Origin: Pseudarthrobacter sp. NamB4
GTDB taxonomy: Bacteria > Actinomycetota > Actinomycetes > Actinomycetales > Micrococcaceae
NCBI RefSeq assembly: GCF_005796185.1
Contig: NZ_VAHM01000010.1
Span: 90,516-154,515 of the forward strand
Reading direction: 5' to 3'
Length of the DNA: 64,000 nucleotides
Position numbers and translations under genes: made by a program. The stretch's first letter is position 1, and each line of letters begins with the position of its first letter. The notes beneath the pieces were generated by a model. The model made no database searches. It was not told the DNA's origin and worked only from the letters and a program-made list of their open reading frames with translations. This document shows positions 7,153-14,995 of the stretch, piece by piece.

Positions 7153-8676
7153 ATGGCCGTCAAAACCGCCGGGGACGCCCCCGCCTACACCCCGGAACAG
7201 TTGCAGTCAGTCCGGGAAACCCTGAGGTCCCCGCGCCGGCTGAAGACTGAGGTCCTCGGCGGGCTCGTCGTCGCGCTGGCACTGATCCCGGAGGCCATCG
7301 CCTTCTCCATCATCGCCGGGGTGGACCCCCGCCTGGGCCTGTTCGCCTCCTTCACCATGGCCGTTACCATCGCCTTCGTGGGCGGCCGCCCTGCCATGAT
7401 CTCGGCCGCGACGGGCGCCGTGGCCCTGGTCATTGCCCCGCTCGTGAAGTCCCACGGCGTGGACTACCTGATTGCCGCCGTCGTCCTGGCCGGGATTTTC
7501 CAGGTCATCCTGGGTCTATCCGGGGTGGCCAAGCTGATGCGCTTCATTCCGCGGTCGGTGATGGTGGGCTTCGTCAACGCCTTGGCCATACTGATCTTCA
7601 TGGCCCAGGTTCCCGAACTGCTGGGTGTGCCGTGGCTGGTGTACCCGCTGCTGGCGCTGGCCCTGCTGATCGTGTTCGGCCTGCCGAAGCTCACCAACGC
7701 TGTCCCCGCCCCGCTGGTGGCCATCGTGGTCCTCACCCTCATCACCGTCCTGGCCTCGCTCACCGTCCCTACCGTGGGGGACAAGGGCGGGCTGCCGGAC
7801 TCGCTTCCGTCTCTGTTCATCCCCAACGTGCCGTTCACGCCCGAGACCCTGCAGGTGATCTTCCCGTTTGCGCTGGCCATGGCCTTCGTGGGACTCCTCG
7901 AATCGCTTATGACCGCCAAGCTGGTGGATGACATCACGGACACCCGCTCCAACAAGACCCGCGAGGCGTGGGGCCAGGGCGTGGCCAACCTCGTCACCGG
8001 GTTCACCGGCGGCATGGGCGGCTGCGCCATGATCGGCCAGACCATGATCAACGTCAAGGCCTCGGGCGCCCGAACCAGGATCTCCACGTTCCTGGCCGGC
8101 GTCTTCCTGTTGATCCTCGTGGTGGCACTGGGAGGGATCGTCTCCGTCATTCCCATGGCCGCGCTGGTGGCGGTGATGATCTTCGTTTCGTGGGCCACCT
8201 TCGACTGGCACAGTATCCACCCCCGCACCCTGAAGATGATGCCCAAGAGCGAAACCCTGGTCATGGTGGCCACCGTGATCGTCACCGTGGCCACACACAA
8301 CCTGGCCATCGGCGTCGGCGTTGGGGTCCTGGTTGCCATGGTGCTGTTCGCGCGGCGGGTGGCCCACTTCGTAACCGTCGAGCGGACCGTCTCCAATGCG
8401 GGGGGACAGGAGACTGCCACCTACGTAGTGAACGGAGAGCTGTTCTTCGCCTCCTCCAACGACCTCTACACCCAGTTCGAGTACGCGAGGGACCCCGGGC
8501 ACGTGGTGATCGACATGCGCGCCTCACACCTCTGGGACGCCTCCACGATCGCCGCCCTGGACGCGATCACTGAAAAGTACCGCGCCCACGGCAAGGACGT
8601 GAAGATCACAGGCCTGAACGACGCCAGCACCACCATGCGCGAACGCCTCGGCGGAAAGCTGGGCGCGGGGCACTAA
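7153..8676 (+). CDS. SulP family inorganic anion transporter
   Basis: 507 residues. [20 protein letters not shown] near 50 is the SulP signature, followed by about ten membrane segments and a cytoplasmic STAS domain at the C-terminus (about 405-500, [19 protein letters not shown] and [20 protein letters not shown]). Members move sulfate, bicarbonate or other anions, usually with H+ or Na+. GGAG lies just before the ATG. Divergent from merR. It converges with the ANTAR gene with only 8 bp between stops. Substrate not determinable. Confidence 0.94.
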   Translation: MAVKTAGDAPAYTPEQLQSVRETLRSPRRLKTEVLGGLVVALALIPEAIAFSIIAGVDPRLGLFASFTMAVTIAFVGGRPAMISAATGAVALVIAPLVKSHGVDYLIAAVVLAGIFQVILGLSGVAKLMRFIPRSVMVGFVNALAILIFMAQVPELLGVPWLVYPLLALALLIVFGLPKLTNAVPAPLVAIVVLTLITVLASLTVPTVGDKGGLPDSLPSLFIPNVPFTPETLQVIFPFALAMAFVGLLESLMTAKLVDDITDTRSNKTREAWGQGVANLVTGFTGGMGGCAMIGQTMINVKASGARTRISTFLAGVFLLILVVALGGIVSVIPMAALVAVMIFVSWATFDWHSIHPRTLKMMPKSETLVMVATVIVTVATHNLAIGVGVGVLVAMVLFARRVAHFVTVERTVSNAGGQETATYVVNGELFFASSNDLYTQFEYARDPGHVVIDMRASHLWDASTIAALDAITEKYRAHGKDVKITGLNDASTTMRERLGGKLGAGH

Positions 8677-8684
8677 ATTTCAGG

Positions 8685-9428
8685 TCAAGCGTCGAAGTGC
8701 GTCAGCACTTCCGGGTCCTGCGAGATGGACGAAACCACTGCCGCTGCCACCTCGCGGAGCTTCATATTGCGGGAGCTGGAGGCGATCTTGAGGATCTTCA
8801 TCGCAGCGTCCTGCCTGCAGCGGTTCTGGGCCATGATTGCCCCAACGGCAATGTCGATGGTGGTCCGCGATTCCATCGCAGCCTTCAGGTGCCGGCGGTC
8901 ATCGCTCAACTGGCCGATCCGGACTGCCAGTCGCAAAGTTTTGGAGGCCTGCGCGGCGTAGGTTTCGGCTTTGTCGATGTCCGCGCCGCTGAAGGCATGG
9001 GTGCGGGTGGAATAGAAGTTGAGCCCGGCGTTCGCCTCGCCTTCGAGCGGGAGCGGAACGGAGAGGATGGACCCGATTCCCTCGGCCCAGGCGGCGCTGC
9101 AGTAGGGGCGCCAGTGCGGCTCCTCCCGCAGGTCGGGTACATGGGTGGTGTTCATGTCGGTAACAGCTGCAAGGCAGGGCCCGTCGCCGAAGCCGTACTG
9201 CACTTCATCCAGGGCCCGGACGCGGGGGTCACTGGTGGCCACGGTGGTCGGCTTCTTCCGTCTCAGCAGTGTCACCCCGCACAGGAGGTCGTTATGCCCC
9301 GAAAGGCTCGTGGCGGAGAAGACGGCGAGTTCGTTGAGTAATTCGTCCACGTCCTCAGTCCGGAGGACGAGGTCCTGGAGCTGGTCCGCCACACTGGTGC
9401 CCTGCTGCGTGCTGCTGTCCTGGGCCAT
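8685..9428 (-). CDS. GAF and ANTAR domain antitermination regulator
   Basis: 247 residues from the ATG at 9428 (GAGG 5 nt upstream); an ATG 11 codons earlier is possible. A GAF-like sensor domain covers about 20-165 (GFGDGPCLAAVTDMNTTHVPD, shown in part), and an ANTAR RNA-binding domain covers about 170-235 (ESRTTIDIAVGAIMAQNR). ANTAR proteins bind paired hairpins in leader RNAs and prevent termination. No obvious target leader was seen next to it. Confidence 0.9.
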   Translation of the reverse strand: MAQDSSTQQGTSVADQLQDLVLRTEDVDELLNELAVFSATSLSGHNDLLCGVTLLRRKKPTTVATSDPRVRALDEVQYGFGDGPCLAAVTDMNTTHVPDLREEPHWRPYCSAAWAEGIGSILSVPLPLEGEANAGLNFYSTRTHAFSGADIDKAETYAAQASKTLRLAVRIGQLSDDRRHLKAAMESRTTIDIAVGAIMAQNRCRQDAAMKILKIASSSRNMKLREVAAAVVSSISQDPEVLTHFDA

Positions 9429-9561
9429 GCGGCCTCGTTCCCTTGTCATGCCATCCATCAACGGCCATTGGCATCGGAAAGACTGCCGCCCGCCCTGTTG
9501 GCGGAAGTCCAGTCTATTGCTTATTGACCTTTATGGCGTGTATCCCCACCCCCTGTTCGTT

Positions 9562-9690
9562 CCTGCCCGTTGCTTCCCCCGGACGGGCCTTCCAAGCCGG
9601 GACACGCCGTCGTGCACGGCGCGGCCGCCTCCACCTGCGAAAGGTAACCGGACAGGAATGGACGACGGCGGCACAACAGGCAGCGGGGTG
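9562..9690. repeat. Palindromic intergenic repeat, copy A
   Basis: Starts with CCTGCCCGTTGCTTCC and holds an imperfect inverse of it near 9640-9656. It shares CGGGACACGCCGTCGT and ACGACGGCGGCA with copy B at 12017-12150. Non-coding and long enough to fold into a structured arm; a dispersed genomic repeat is likely. Confidence 0.65.
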
Positions 9691-9773
9691 ACGTTTCGCT
9701 GCTGCGGCGGCCGGGAGCCGCCTCATGAGGGAACGTGGTTTGGCCGCGTGAGCGCGGCGCGAACGTGGTGCCC

Positions 9774-10451
9774 TCAGTCCGGGTCCATTGCCAGTGCAGG
9801 GGCCAGCTCAGCCAGGGAGGACACGGTATGGTCCGGCGCCTGGAAGTAGTTCGGGTAGCGGCCGCCTGAACGGTTGAGCCACGCCGTGGCGAGCCCTGCC
9901 CGGGACGCGCCGTGGATGTCCCAGGGGTGAACGGCCACCAGGAGCATCTGCTCCGCTGTGGCACCGCAGGCCTCGGCGGCGTAGTGGTAGGAAGCTTGTC
10001 CTGGCTTCCACCCCGGCGCGTCCTCCACGGACAGCAGCAGCTCAAAGCTCCCCCGGATGCCGGCGTCCGTGAACAGCTGCTCGGCCACCTGGGTGGAACC
10101 GTTCGTGAGGGTGGTCAGGCGGTAGCCGGCGGACTGAAGCGCTCCAACACCCTCAGCGACGTCGTCGTGCAGTCCCAGACGGGAGAAGCCAGCCAAGACA
10201 TGCTGCACCGCTGACTCGGTGTCCCGGTCCAGATCCTGGCCGGTGAAGAGGCAGCGCAGGGCTTCGGCGCCAATTGTCGCGAACGTCTGGTTGTCTCCGG
10301 CGGCAGTCAGGGCGAAGCCGTCCCGCAGCAGCGTGGCGAACCACAGCTTAGCCAGGTGCCCCGGCGCGCCAACCTCCACGAACCGCTGGGCCATGGGGGA
10401 CATGTCGGACAGGGTCTCGTTCACGTCGAAGACAATGACGGCCGGTCTCAC
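9774..10451 (-). CDS. Haloacid dehalogenase type II (HAD superfamily)
   Basis: 225 residues, GTG start with GGAAG upstream. FDVNETL at 8-14 holds the nucleophilic Asp; TLTNGST near 112 supplies the Ser/Thr; WKPGQASYHYAAE near 150 supplies the Lys; VAVHPWDIHGASRAGLATAW near 172 is the last HAD motif. The family converts (S)-2-haloacids to hydroxy acids without metal. About 320 bp separates it from the ANTAR gene, mostly repeat copy A. Confidence 0.92.
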   Translation of the reverse strand: MRPAVIVFDVNETLSDMSPMAQRFVEVGAPGHLAKLWFATLLRDGFALTAAGDNQTFATIGAEALRCLFTGQDLDRDTESAVQHVLAGFSRLGLHDDVAEGVGALQSAGYRLTTLTNGSTQVAEQLFTDAGIRGSFELLLSVEDAPGWKPGQASYHYAAEACGATAEQMLLVAVHPWDIHGASRAGLATAWLNRSGGRYPNYFQAPDHTVSSLAELAPALAMDPD

Positions 10452-10454
10452 TCA

Positions 10455-10479
10455 GGCTTCCTTTTGCGCGGCGGAAGCC
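10455..10479 (-). terminator. Hairpin between two minus-strand genes
   Basis: GGCTTCC (10455-10461) pairs with GGAAGCC (10473-10479), 11-nt loop, downstream of the small membrane protein gene on the minus strand. No U-run, so termination is uncertain. Confidence 0.4.
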
Positions 10480-10500
10480 TCGGCACGGCGCGGCTTGTCA

Positions 10501-10653
10501 TTACGTCCTGGCGTTCCGCTTGAGCCAGCCCCACACTGCCGTGGCGGCGAACAGCACCAGAGCTAGGAAGGCCAGCCACAGCAGGCCCTCGATAATGAAG
10601 CCCAGGACGGAGAGAACAAGCCAGATGATCAGCAGTGTGATGATGAGTCCCAT
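10501..10653 (-). CDS. Small hydrophobic membrane protein
   Basis: 50 residues: MGLIITLLIIWLVLSVLGF, then IIEGLLWLAFLALVLFAAT and a WLKRNART tail. Two hydrophobic segments joined by a short acidic turn, with a basic C-terminus expected inside. This is a recurrent actinobacterial small membrane protein type of unknown function. AGGA lies 7 nt before the ATG. It reads toward the haloacid dehalogenase gene. Confidence 0.75.
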   Translation of the reverse strand: MGLIITLLIIWLVLSVLGFIIEGLLWLAFLALVLFAATAVWGWLKRNART

Positions 10654-10875
10654 CCACGAATCCTAGCTCCCGCACCCTTTGACATATGGGGGCTCCCCGG
10701 GAGTTAAATGGGGGACTGGAATTATTGACAGCCGCGAGGCGGGGGCGCAGTCTGATACCGCTGGGTGCCAGTGTTGGCTGGCATCAACGCTTCAGCGCAA
10801 GCCCGCCAACCGACCCCGGAGCTGTCTGAAGGCTCCGGATGAACAGTTCCACACACTCCTTGCCAGGAGACCGAA

Positions 10876-11241
10876 ATGACCGCAGTAAAACTCGATGCAA
10901 AATCGTTCGACCAGCCCGACGAAAAGCGCCGCCCGCCGAAGACGCAGGTGGATGTAGTAACGCTCGGCGATGCCACACTCGGCAGGTTCACGTTCGAACC
11001 GGGCTGGCGGTGGTCCGAAACCGTCAAGACCGTGGTCCACACGGACAGCTGCCAGGTCAACCACGTGGGCATCTGCACCGCCGGAACCCTGACCGTTCAA
11101 ATGGAGGACGGGTCGCAGGTCACGGTAACCCCGGGCCACGCCTACACCATTCCAGCCGGCCACGACGCATGGGTTGAAGGCAACGAACCCTTTGTTGGTT
11201 ACGAAGTGATGAGTGCCGCCGTCTTCGCCAAGCCCGCCTGA
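10876..11241 (+). CDS. Cupin domain protein
   Basis: 121 residues with a single small beta-barrel: GRFTFEPGWRWSETVKTVVH, then NHVGICTAGTLTVQMEDGS and VTPGHAYTIPAGHDAWVEGN. Metal ligands would be His near residue 56, His near 63 and His near 96; the pattern is less complete than in oxygenase cupins, so a binding rather than catalytic role is possible. CCAGGAG precedes the ATG. Single gene, ended by the hairpin at 11288-11313. Confidence 0.88.
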   Translation: MTAVKLDAKSFDQPDEKRRPPKTQVDVVTLGDATLGRFTFEPGWRWSETVKTVVHTDSCQVNHVGICTAGTLTVQMEDGSQVTVTPGHAYTIPAGHDAWVEGNEPFVGYEVMSAAVFAKPA

Positions 11242-11287
11242 GCCAGGCAGTTAAACCTGATCCAAGCGGCTGAAGAAGTACACCAAC

Positions 11288-11313
11288 AGCCCCGGCGCCG
11301 CAGCACCGGGGCT
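11288..11313. terminator. Bidirectional hairpin between convergent genes
   Basis: AGCCCCGG (11288-11295) pairs perfectly with CCGGGGCT (11306-11313), 10-nt loop, between the plus-strand cupin gene and the minus-strand flavodoxin-like gene ending at 11325. Confidence 0.7.
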
Positions 11314-11324
11314 GACTTAAGCCC

Positions 11325-11933
11325 TTAACCCGCGGGGTAGCCGTCCTTCTTCAGGGATCGGGCAAGGTGCGCGGCGTTGCGCGCGGCCCCGGCGGTAGTG
11401 GCAGCCACCTTTTCCGGCACCGTGTCCAGGTCCTTGTAGTCCACCGTCTGCATTGCCTCGCCCACCCAGTACGTGGCGCCCTGCGCTGGAAAGGTGAAGC
11501 CGACGTCGTTCAGCGCCTGCTGCGTATCCGCCACGGTCTTGTGGGCGCCGTCCTCATTTCCCACCACCGCAACAATCGCCACTTTGTCATACATGATGGG
11601 CCGCCCTGCCTCATCAGTTTCGGCAAGGTCGGCATCGAGCCGCTCGATAACCCGCTGCGTGATGCTGCTCGGATGCCCCATCCAGATGGGCGTGGCGAGG
11701 ACCAGAATGTCCGCAGCGAGGATCCGTTCGCGGATTCCCGGCCAGGCATCTCCGTCGCCCATGTCAGTCTGGACGCCGGGCATCACGTTGTGGTCCACCA
11801 CGCGGAGCGAGGCGGTGCGCACGCCGTGGCTCTCGAGTTCGCCCAGCAGGTGCCGGGCTATGAGTTCGCTGCTGGACGGCTCGGGCGAGGGGGTCAGGGA
11901 GCAAATCAGGGCGAGTGCGGTGAGGTCAGCCAT
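11325..11933 (-). CDS. Flavodoxin-like NAD(P)H-dependent FMN reductase
   Basis: 202 residues. LALICSLTPSPEPSSSELIA at 7-26 is the FMN phosphate loop of the flavodoxin fold, and LVLATPIWMGHPSSITQRVI near 76-95 binds the isoalloxazine ring, as in NADPH-dependent FMN reductases. Soluble. Probably a quinone, azo or general flavin reductase. Not in an operon: repeat copy B lies behind its promoter side. Confidence 0.88.
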   Translation of the reverse strand: MADLTALALICSLTPSPEPSSSELIARHLLGELESHGVRTASLRVVDHNVMPGVQTDMGDGDAWPGIRERILAADILVLATPIWMGHPSSITQRVIERLDADLAETDEAGRPIMYDKVAIVAVVGNEDGAHKTVADTQQALNDVGFTFPAQGATYWVGEAMQTVDYKDLDTVPEKVAATTAGAARNAAHLARSLKKDGYPAG

Positions 11934-12016
11934 TGGTCATCCTTCTGCTGGGAGTTCGAGGTGCCACTAGGGGATTCGAGGCTGGAGGCAGCAGGGATTG
12001 GCCGGAGGCGTGCGCT

Positions 12017-12150
12017 CCTGCCCAGTTGCTCCTGGGACCATCGCGCACCCCGGGTCGGGACACGCCGTCGTCCGCGGCGCCCCGCTGCCGGCGGACAGCG
12101 TGGCCAAAAAGCAACTGGGCAGGAAGGTACGACGGCGGCAGGCAACGGGG
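12017..12150. repeat. Palindromic intergenic repeat, copy B
   Basis: CCTGCCCAGTTGCT (12017-12030) is a perfect inverted repeat of AGCAACTGGGCAGG (12110-12123), enclosing GTCGGGACACGCCGTCGT and a GC-rich core. The sequence and layout match copy A at 9562-9690, including the trailing ACGACGGCGGCA. Confidence 0.75.
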
Positions 12151-12163
12151 CCGGGATGTCACG

Positions 12164-12192
12164 GTCCGCCCCTCCAGGCAGGAAGGGCGGAC
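12164..12192 (-). terminator. Hairpin downstream of the DUF2795 gene
   Basis: GTCCGCCC (12164-12171) pairs with GGGCGGAC (12185-12192), 13-nt loop, 25 bp past the minus-strand stop. No clear U-run. Confidence 0.45.
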
Positions 12193-12216
12193 GGAAGGTG
12201 TCTGGGCTATGCCGGC

Positions 12217-12417
12217 TCAGGAGCTGCTGTCGGAGACGGCCGAGCTGACGGAGGTCGGGCTGTCGTACTCGCGGTCCGGGATGGCTTCAAGGGCCTGGAT
12301 CACGTTCTCGTCGGCGCCGGAGTCCTTGGCGCTGGACAACAAAGTGTCACGGCTGGCGGGATAGTCCACGCCGCCGAGGAACTTCTGGATCTGGATAGGG
12401 TTCGGAGTTTCAGCCAT
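12217..12417 (-). CDS. DUF2795 family small protein
   Basis: 66 residues from ATG 12417 (AAAGGAAA 8 nt upstream). NPIQIQKFLGGVDYPASRDT followed by AKDSGADENVIQALEAIPD is the DUF2795 pattern, a small helical domain common in actinobacteria and often near stress genes. Ser-rich tail. Divergent from the 12628 gene, sharing a 210-bp promoter region. Function unknown. Confidence 0.88.
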   Translation of the reverse strand: MAETPNPIQIQKFLGGVDYPASRDTLLSSAKDSGADENVIQALEAIPDREYDSPTSVSSAVSDSSS

Positions 12418-12567
12418 CGTGCAAGTTTCCTTTCTGATGTCAGCTCTCAAGTCCGCAGCTTCTTCTGGAGTGGGCCACGGAGATGTTCATCCTAGGCCTG
12501 TGCGTTCCGATAGGAAAGGTGCTCACTGCCTTGCGGGAAGAATAACAAGTGTGCTTAGTATCTATTT

Positions 12568-12579
12568 AGTAACCTTACT
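12568..12579 (+). promoter_or_regulatory. AGTAA-CC-TTACT dyad in divergent promoter region
   Basis: Perfect 5-bp dyad 49 nt before the 12628 start, in an AT-rich stretch. It resembles the element at 105-120, and TTATTATC follows here as TACTATC follows there. Candidate stress promoter or operator. Confidence 0.4.
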
Positions 12580-12627
12580 TATTATCTGGTTCCAGGGACC
12601 AGTTGCCCCCTCACTGAAAGCGAGCGA

Positions 12628-13434
12628 ATGATGACGGAGAGCCAGCGGCCTGAGGCTTCTGCCCGAAGCTTTCTCGACCAGTACGGCAACGCAGCACCGC
12701 AGGAATTTACGGCGGAGGCGGGAAGTTCCGGATCCAAGAAGGATGCAGCCAAGGAAGAAGCGTCGGGAATCGCCGGGCAGGCGGCCGGTGGAGCCCAAAA
12801 TGTGGTCCAGACCGCCAAGCTCGAGGTTGGAAACGTCGCATCCGAGGCTAAATCCAGCGCCACGGACCTCCTGCGCCAGGCGAAGTCGGGCTTGAGCAGC
12901 CAGGCCTCCAGCCAGCAGCAGCGGGCTGCAGACGGCGTCCGCACCTTCTCCAGCCAGCTGCACACAATGGCTGACGCCCCCGAGCAGCAGGGTGTGGCCA
13001 GCGCTCTGATCCGGCAGGCTGCCGAGCGTGCTTCAGCGGCCGCCTCGTGGATCGAGGGCAAGGATCCGGCAACGTTGCTGGGCGACGTCCGGTCCTTCGC
13101 CCGGCGCAGCCCGGGCACGTTCCTGCTCCTGGCTGCCGGCGCAGGCCTGCTTGCCGGCCGGCTCGTGCGGGGTCTTCAGCCGGAGGCCCCCGCCCGCGGT
13201 GATACGGCCGCGGTCCCGCCAGAGCAAGCGCAGAGGCCAACAGCAACGTCAGCTCCGCAGCGCAGCGGGGAGCCGGTTCACCAGGATTCGGTGACGGCGC
13301 CTGCAACCTACGGAGAAACCATCTACGGGGAGCCGGCCCGGCCCGCCTATTCCGGCACGGAAGCCGGCGGAGTCCCGCTGAAGAACCTGGACGATCCGTT
13401 CAGCGACGTCCGGGCTTCCGAGAGTCAGCCGTGA
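12628..13434 (+). CDS. Stress-type protein with amphipathic repeats and one hydrophobic segment
   Basis: 268 residues. Residues 1-135 are Ala/Gln/Ser/Lys-rich and helical, with repeating apolar phases like LEA or apolipoprotein-like proteins. FARRSPGTFLLLAAGAGLLA near 155-178 is a short hydrophobic hairpin or membrane anchor, and 180-268 is Pro/Gly-rich and disordered. Similar genes occur beside DUF3618 and holin-like membrane-stress genes in Micrococcales. The small protein at 13498 follows. Function unknown. ATG 12628 and ATG 12631 are equally possible starts. Confidence 0.8.
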   Translation: MMTESQRPEASARSFLDQYGNAAPQEFTAEAGSSGSKKDAAKEEASGIAGQAAGGAQNVVQTAKLEVGNVASEAKSSATDLLRQAKSGLSSQASSQQQRAADGVRTFSSQLHTMADAPEQQGVASALIRQAAERASAAASWIEGKDPATLLGDVRSFARRSPGTFLLLAAGAGLLAGRLVRGLQPEAPARGDTAAVPPEQAQRPTATSAPQRSGEPVHQDSVTAPATYGETIYGEPARPAYSGTEAGGVPLKNLDDPFSDVRASESQP

Positions 13435-13497
13435 GTACTGCGCGGACGTGACGTACGCCTTACAGATCCCGGAAACATCAATCAAAGGATAAATATC

Positions 13498-13614
13498 ATG
13501 AAGAAATTGCTCATCGCCCTGCTGCCCACCATCATCAGCAAGGTCCAGAAGGCCCGAAAAGCCAAGCAGCTCCGTGCGGCCGGGCAGGCAAGGCCGCCGC
13601 GCAACCGCTTCTAG
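13498..13614 (+). CDS. Small basic protein (38 aa)
   Basis: 38 residues: MKKLLIALLPTIISKVQKAR then a basic tail ending in RPPRNRF. A short hydrophobic N-terminus followed by a strongly cationic helix suggests a membrane-surface peptide. AAAGGA lies 8 nt before the ATG. It follows the 12628 gene by 63 bp, probably on the same transcript. Function unknown. Confidence 0.6.
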   Translation: MKKLLIALLPTIISKVQKARKAKQLRAAGQARPPRNRF

Positions 13615-13681
13615 GCCCAACCGCTTTTCAGCCCCACCGCTTTTGAGCGCAACCGCGTCTAACAGTGAGCCGTGAGCATGA

Positions 13682-13705
13682 CCGTCCTCCATCCCGGGAG
13701 GGCGG
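13682..13705. terminator. Hairpin between convergent genes
   Basis: CCGTCCTCC (13682-13690) pairs with GGAGGGCGG (13697-13705) with one G-U pair and a 6-nt loop, between the small basic protein gene and the minus-strand gene ending at 13722. Confidence 0.45.
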
Positions 13706-13721
13706 CCCTGCTTTGCCGGTC

Positions 13722-14771
13722 TCAGCCGCCTTGGACCGGGCCGGCTTCAGGCAGGGGGAGCGGGTGCAGATCGGCTATCAGTCCGGTGGACTCGTAGGAC
13801 AGCTTGATGTTCACGTTGTAGGTTCCGGGGCGCTTCAGGTCAGGCACCCAGATCTCTGCAACCCCTGCATCGTGCGGGCTGGCACCCACCACCCGGTAGG
13901 CGAGGTTCTCGGCCATCCACGTGTCCGGCACGTCCAGGCCGTCCAGGGACCAGGTCAGGAGCAAGGGAACCTGCGCGAGTCCCTCGAGGTCCACCCTCAC
14001 CGCCACTGTCCAGCCCAGCGGATCCTCGCCCTCCGGGCTGTTGGCCGACTCCACCTCCGACAGTGCCTGCGCAAGCTCTTCGGCCACTTGAGCCGGCGGC
14101 AGGGTTTCGCCTTTGGCGTCAACTGCCTCAATGATCAGCAACTGCGCGGCGGACACCCCTGCCGGGGGCGCATATGTCTGCATCGCCGGCTGCTTCACCA
14201 CCTTGTCGATGAAGTCATCAGGGATGGACGAAGCTGCGCCGAACACCTCGGGCGACACGGACAGGAAGGTAGCGGTGCCTGTTGGAGTAGGGCTTTCCGA
14301 CGACGGCGATGAGCCGGACGTGGGCCAGGTGGAAGTTGGTGTGGGGCTGGGTGTTGTCCCAGTCGGTGACGGCGGCGGGTCGGTTGAGGTTGGCGGGCCC
14401 GGCGTTGGCGGATCCACCGTGGATGCCGGTAGATCCGTTGACAGGGGCTGGGCCGGCAGGTCCGGGCGGGCCGGCGGCGTTACTGCAGGGACGAGGACGG
14501 ACAGGCGAATACTGGCTCCCGCCCCTTCCGGAACCGGGGTCAAGGTCAGTTCCCTCCCGATCCCGGACCCGGCAAAGCCGGTCAGCGGGGTGCGTTTGAT
14601 GATGTTGACCGATTCGATCCGGGCGACGTCTTCGTCAGGGGGAGGGAAAATTCTGTCCCAGAGGTTGAGGACACCGAGGATTGCGGCTGCCAGGGCGCCG
14701 GCGCCGATAATGAGGGTCTTGCCGCGCTTGTACCAGGGAACCTTAGTTGGCGGCTTACGTTTCTTGGGCAC
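13722..14771 (-). CDS. Single-pass membrane protein with Pro/Thr-rich linker
   Basis: 349 residues from GTG 14771, where GGGAGG sits 6 nt upstream; an ATG seven codons earlier has no ribosome site. KKRKPPTKVPWYKRGK is a basic cytoplasmic start, a membrane helix follows (about 17-37, TLIIGAGALAAAILGVLNL), then about 60 residues of extracellular domain, a Pro/Ser/Thr linker (110-170) and a C-terminal domain of about 180 residues. No family recognised; topology suggests an envelope-anchored extracellular protein. Confidence 0.8.
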   Translation of the reverse strand: MPKKRKPPTKVPWYKRGKTLIIGAGALAAAILGVLNLWDRIFPPPDEDVARIESVNIIKRTPLTGFAGSGIGRELTLTPVPEGAGASIRLSVLVPAVTPPARPDLPAQPLSTDLPASTVDPPTPGPPTSTDPPPSPTGTTPSPTPTSTWPTSGSSPSSESPTPTGTATFLSVSPEVFGAASSIPDDFIDKVVKQPAMQTYAPPAGVSAAQLLIIEAVDAKGETLPPAQVAEELAQALSEVESANSPEGEDPLGWTVAVRVDLEGLAQVPLLLTWSLDGLDVPDTWMAENLAYRVVGASPHDAGVAEIWVPDLKRPGTYNVNIKLSYESTGLIADLHPLPLPEAGPVQGG

Positions 14772-14995
14772 ACCACACCTCCCGGCCACCATCAGAAGCG
14801 CTGGCGCGTTACCGCGGCGTTACTGCCCGGCGGGACCCACCCGGGAAGCGCCGACGTGGTGCGGAACCAACGGGTGGCCGCGGCGCGGAGACGATAAGAA
14901 CCGGGCCCGGCAGCAGCAGGGTTAAGCTTTTGGGGTTGCGTTTATGGGTACAGTCACCGCATTAATATTGGACGGAAACGAACAGGGGCTTGATT

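Noticed and set aside
7464..8420. 318-residue minus-strand frame opposite the SulP gene
   Set aside because: Thr/Ala/Met-rich antisense of membrane helices; the sense product is clearly SulP.
11906..12145. Short Arg/Pro-rich frames over repeat copy B
   Set aside because: Open only because of the GC-rich palindrome; no ribosome site. Treated as repeat.
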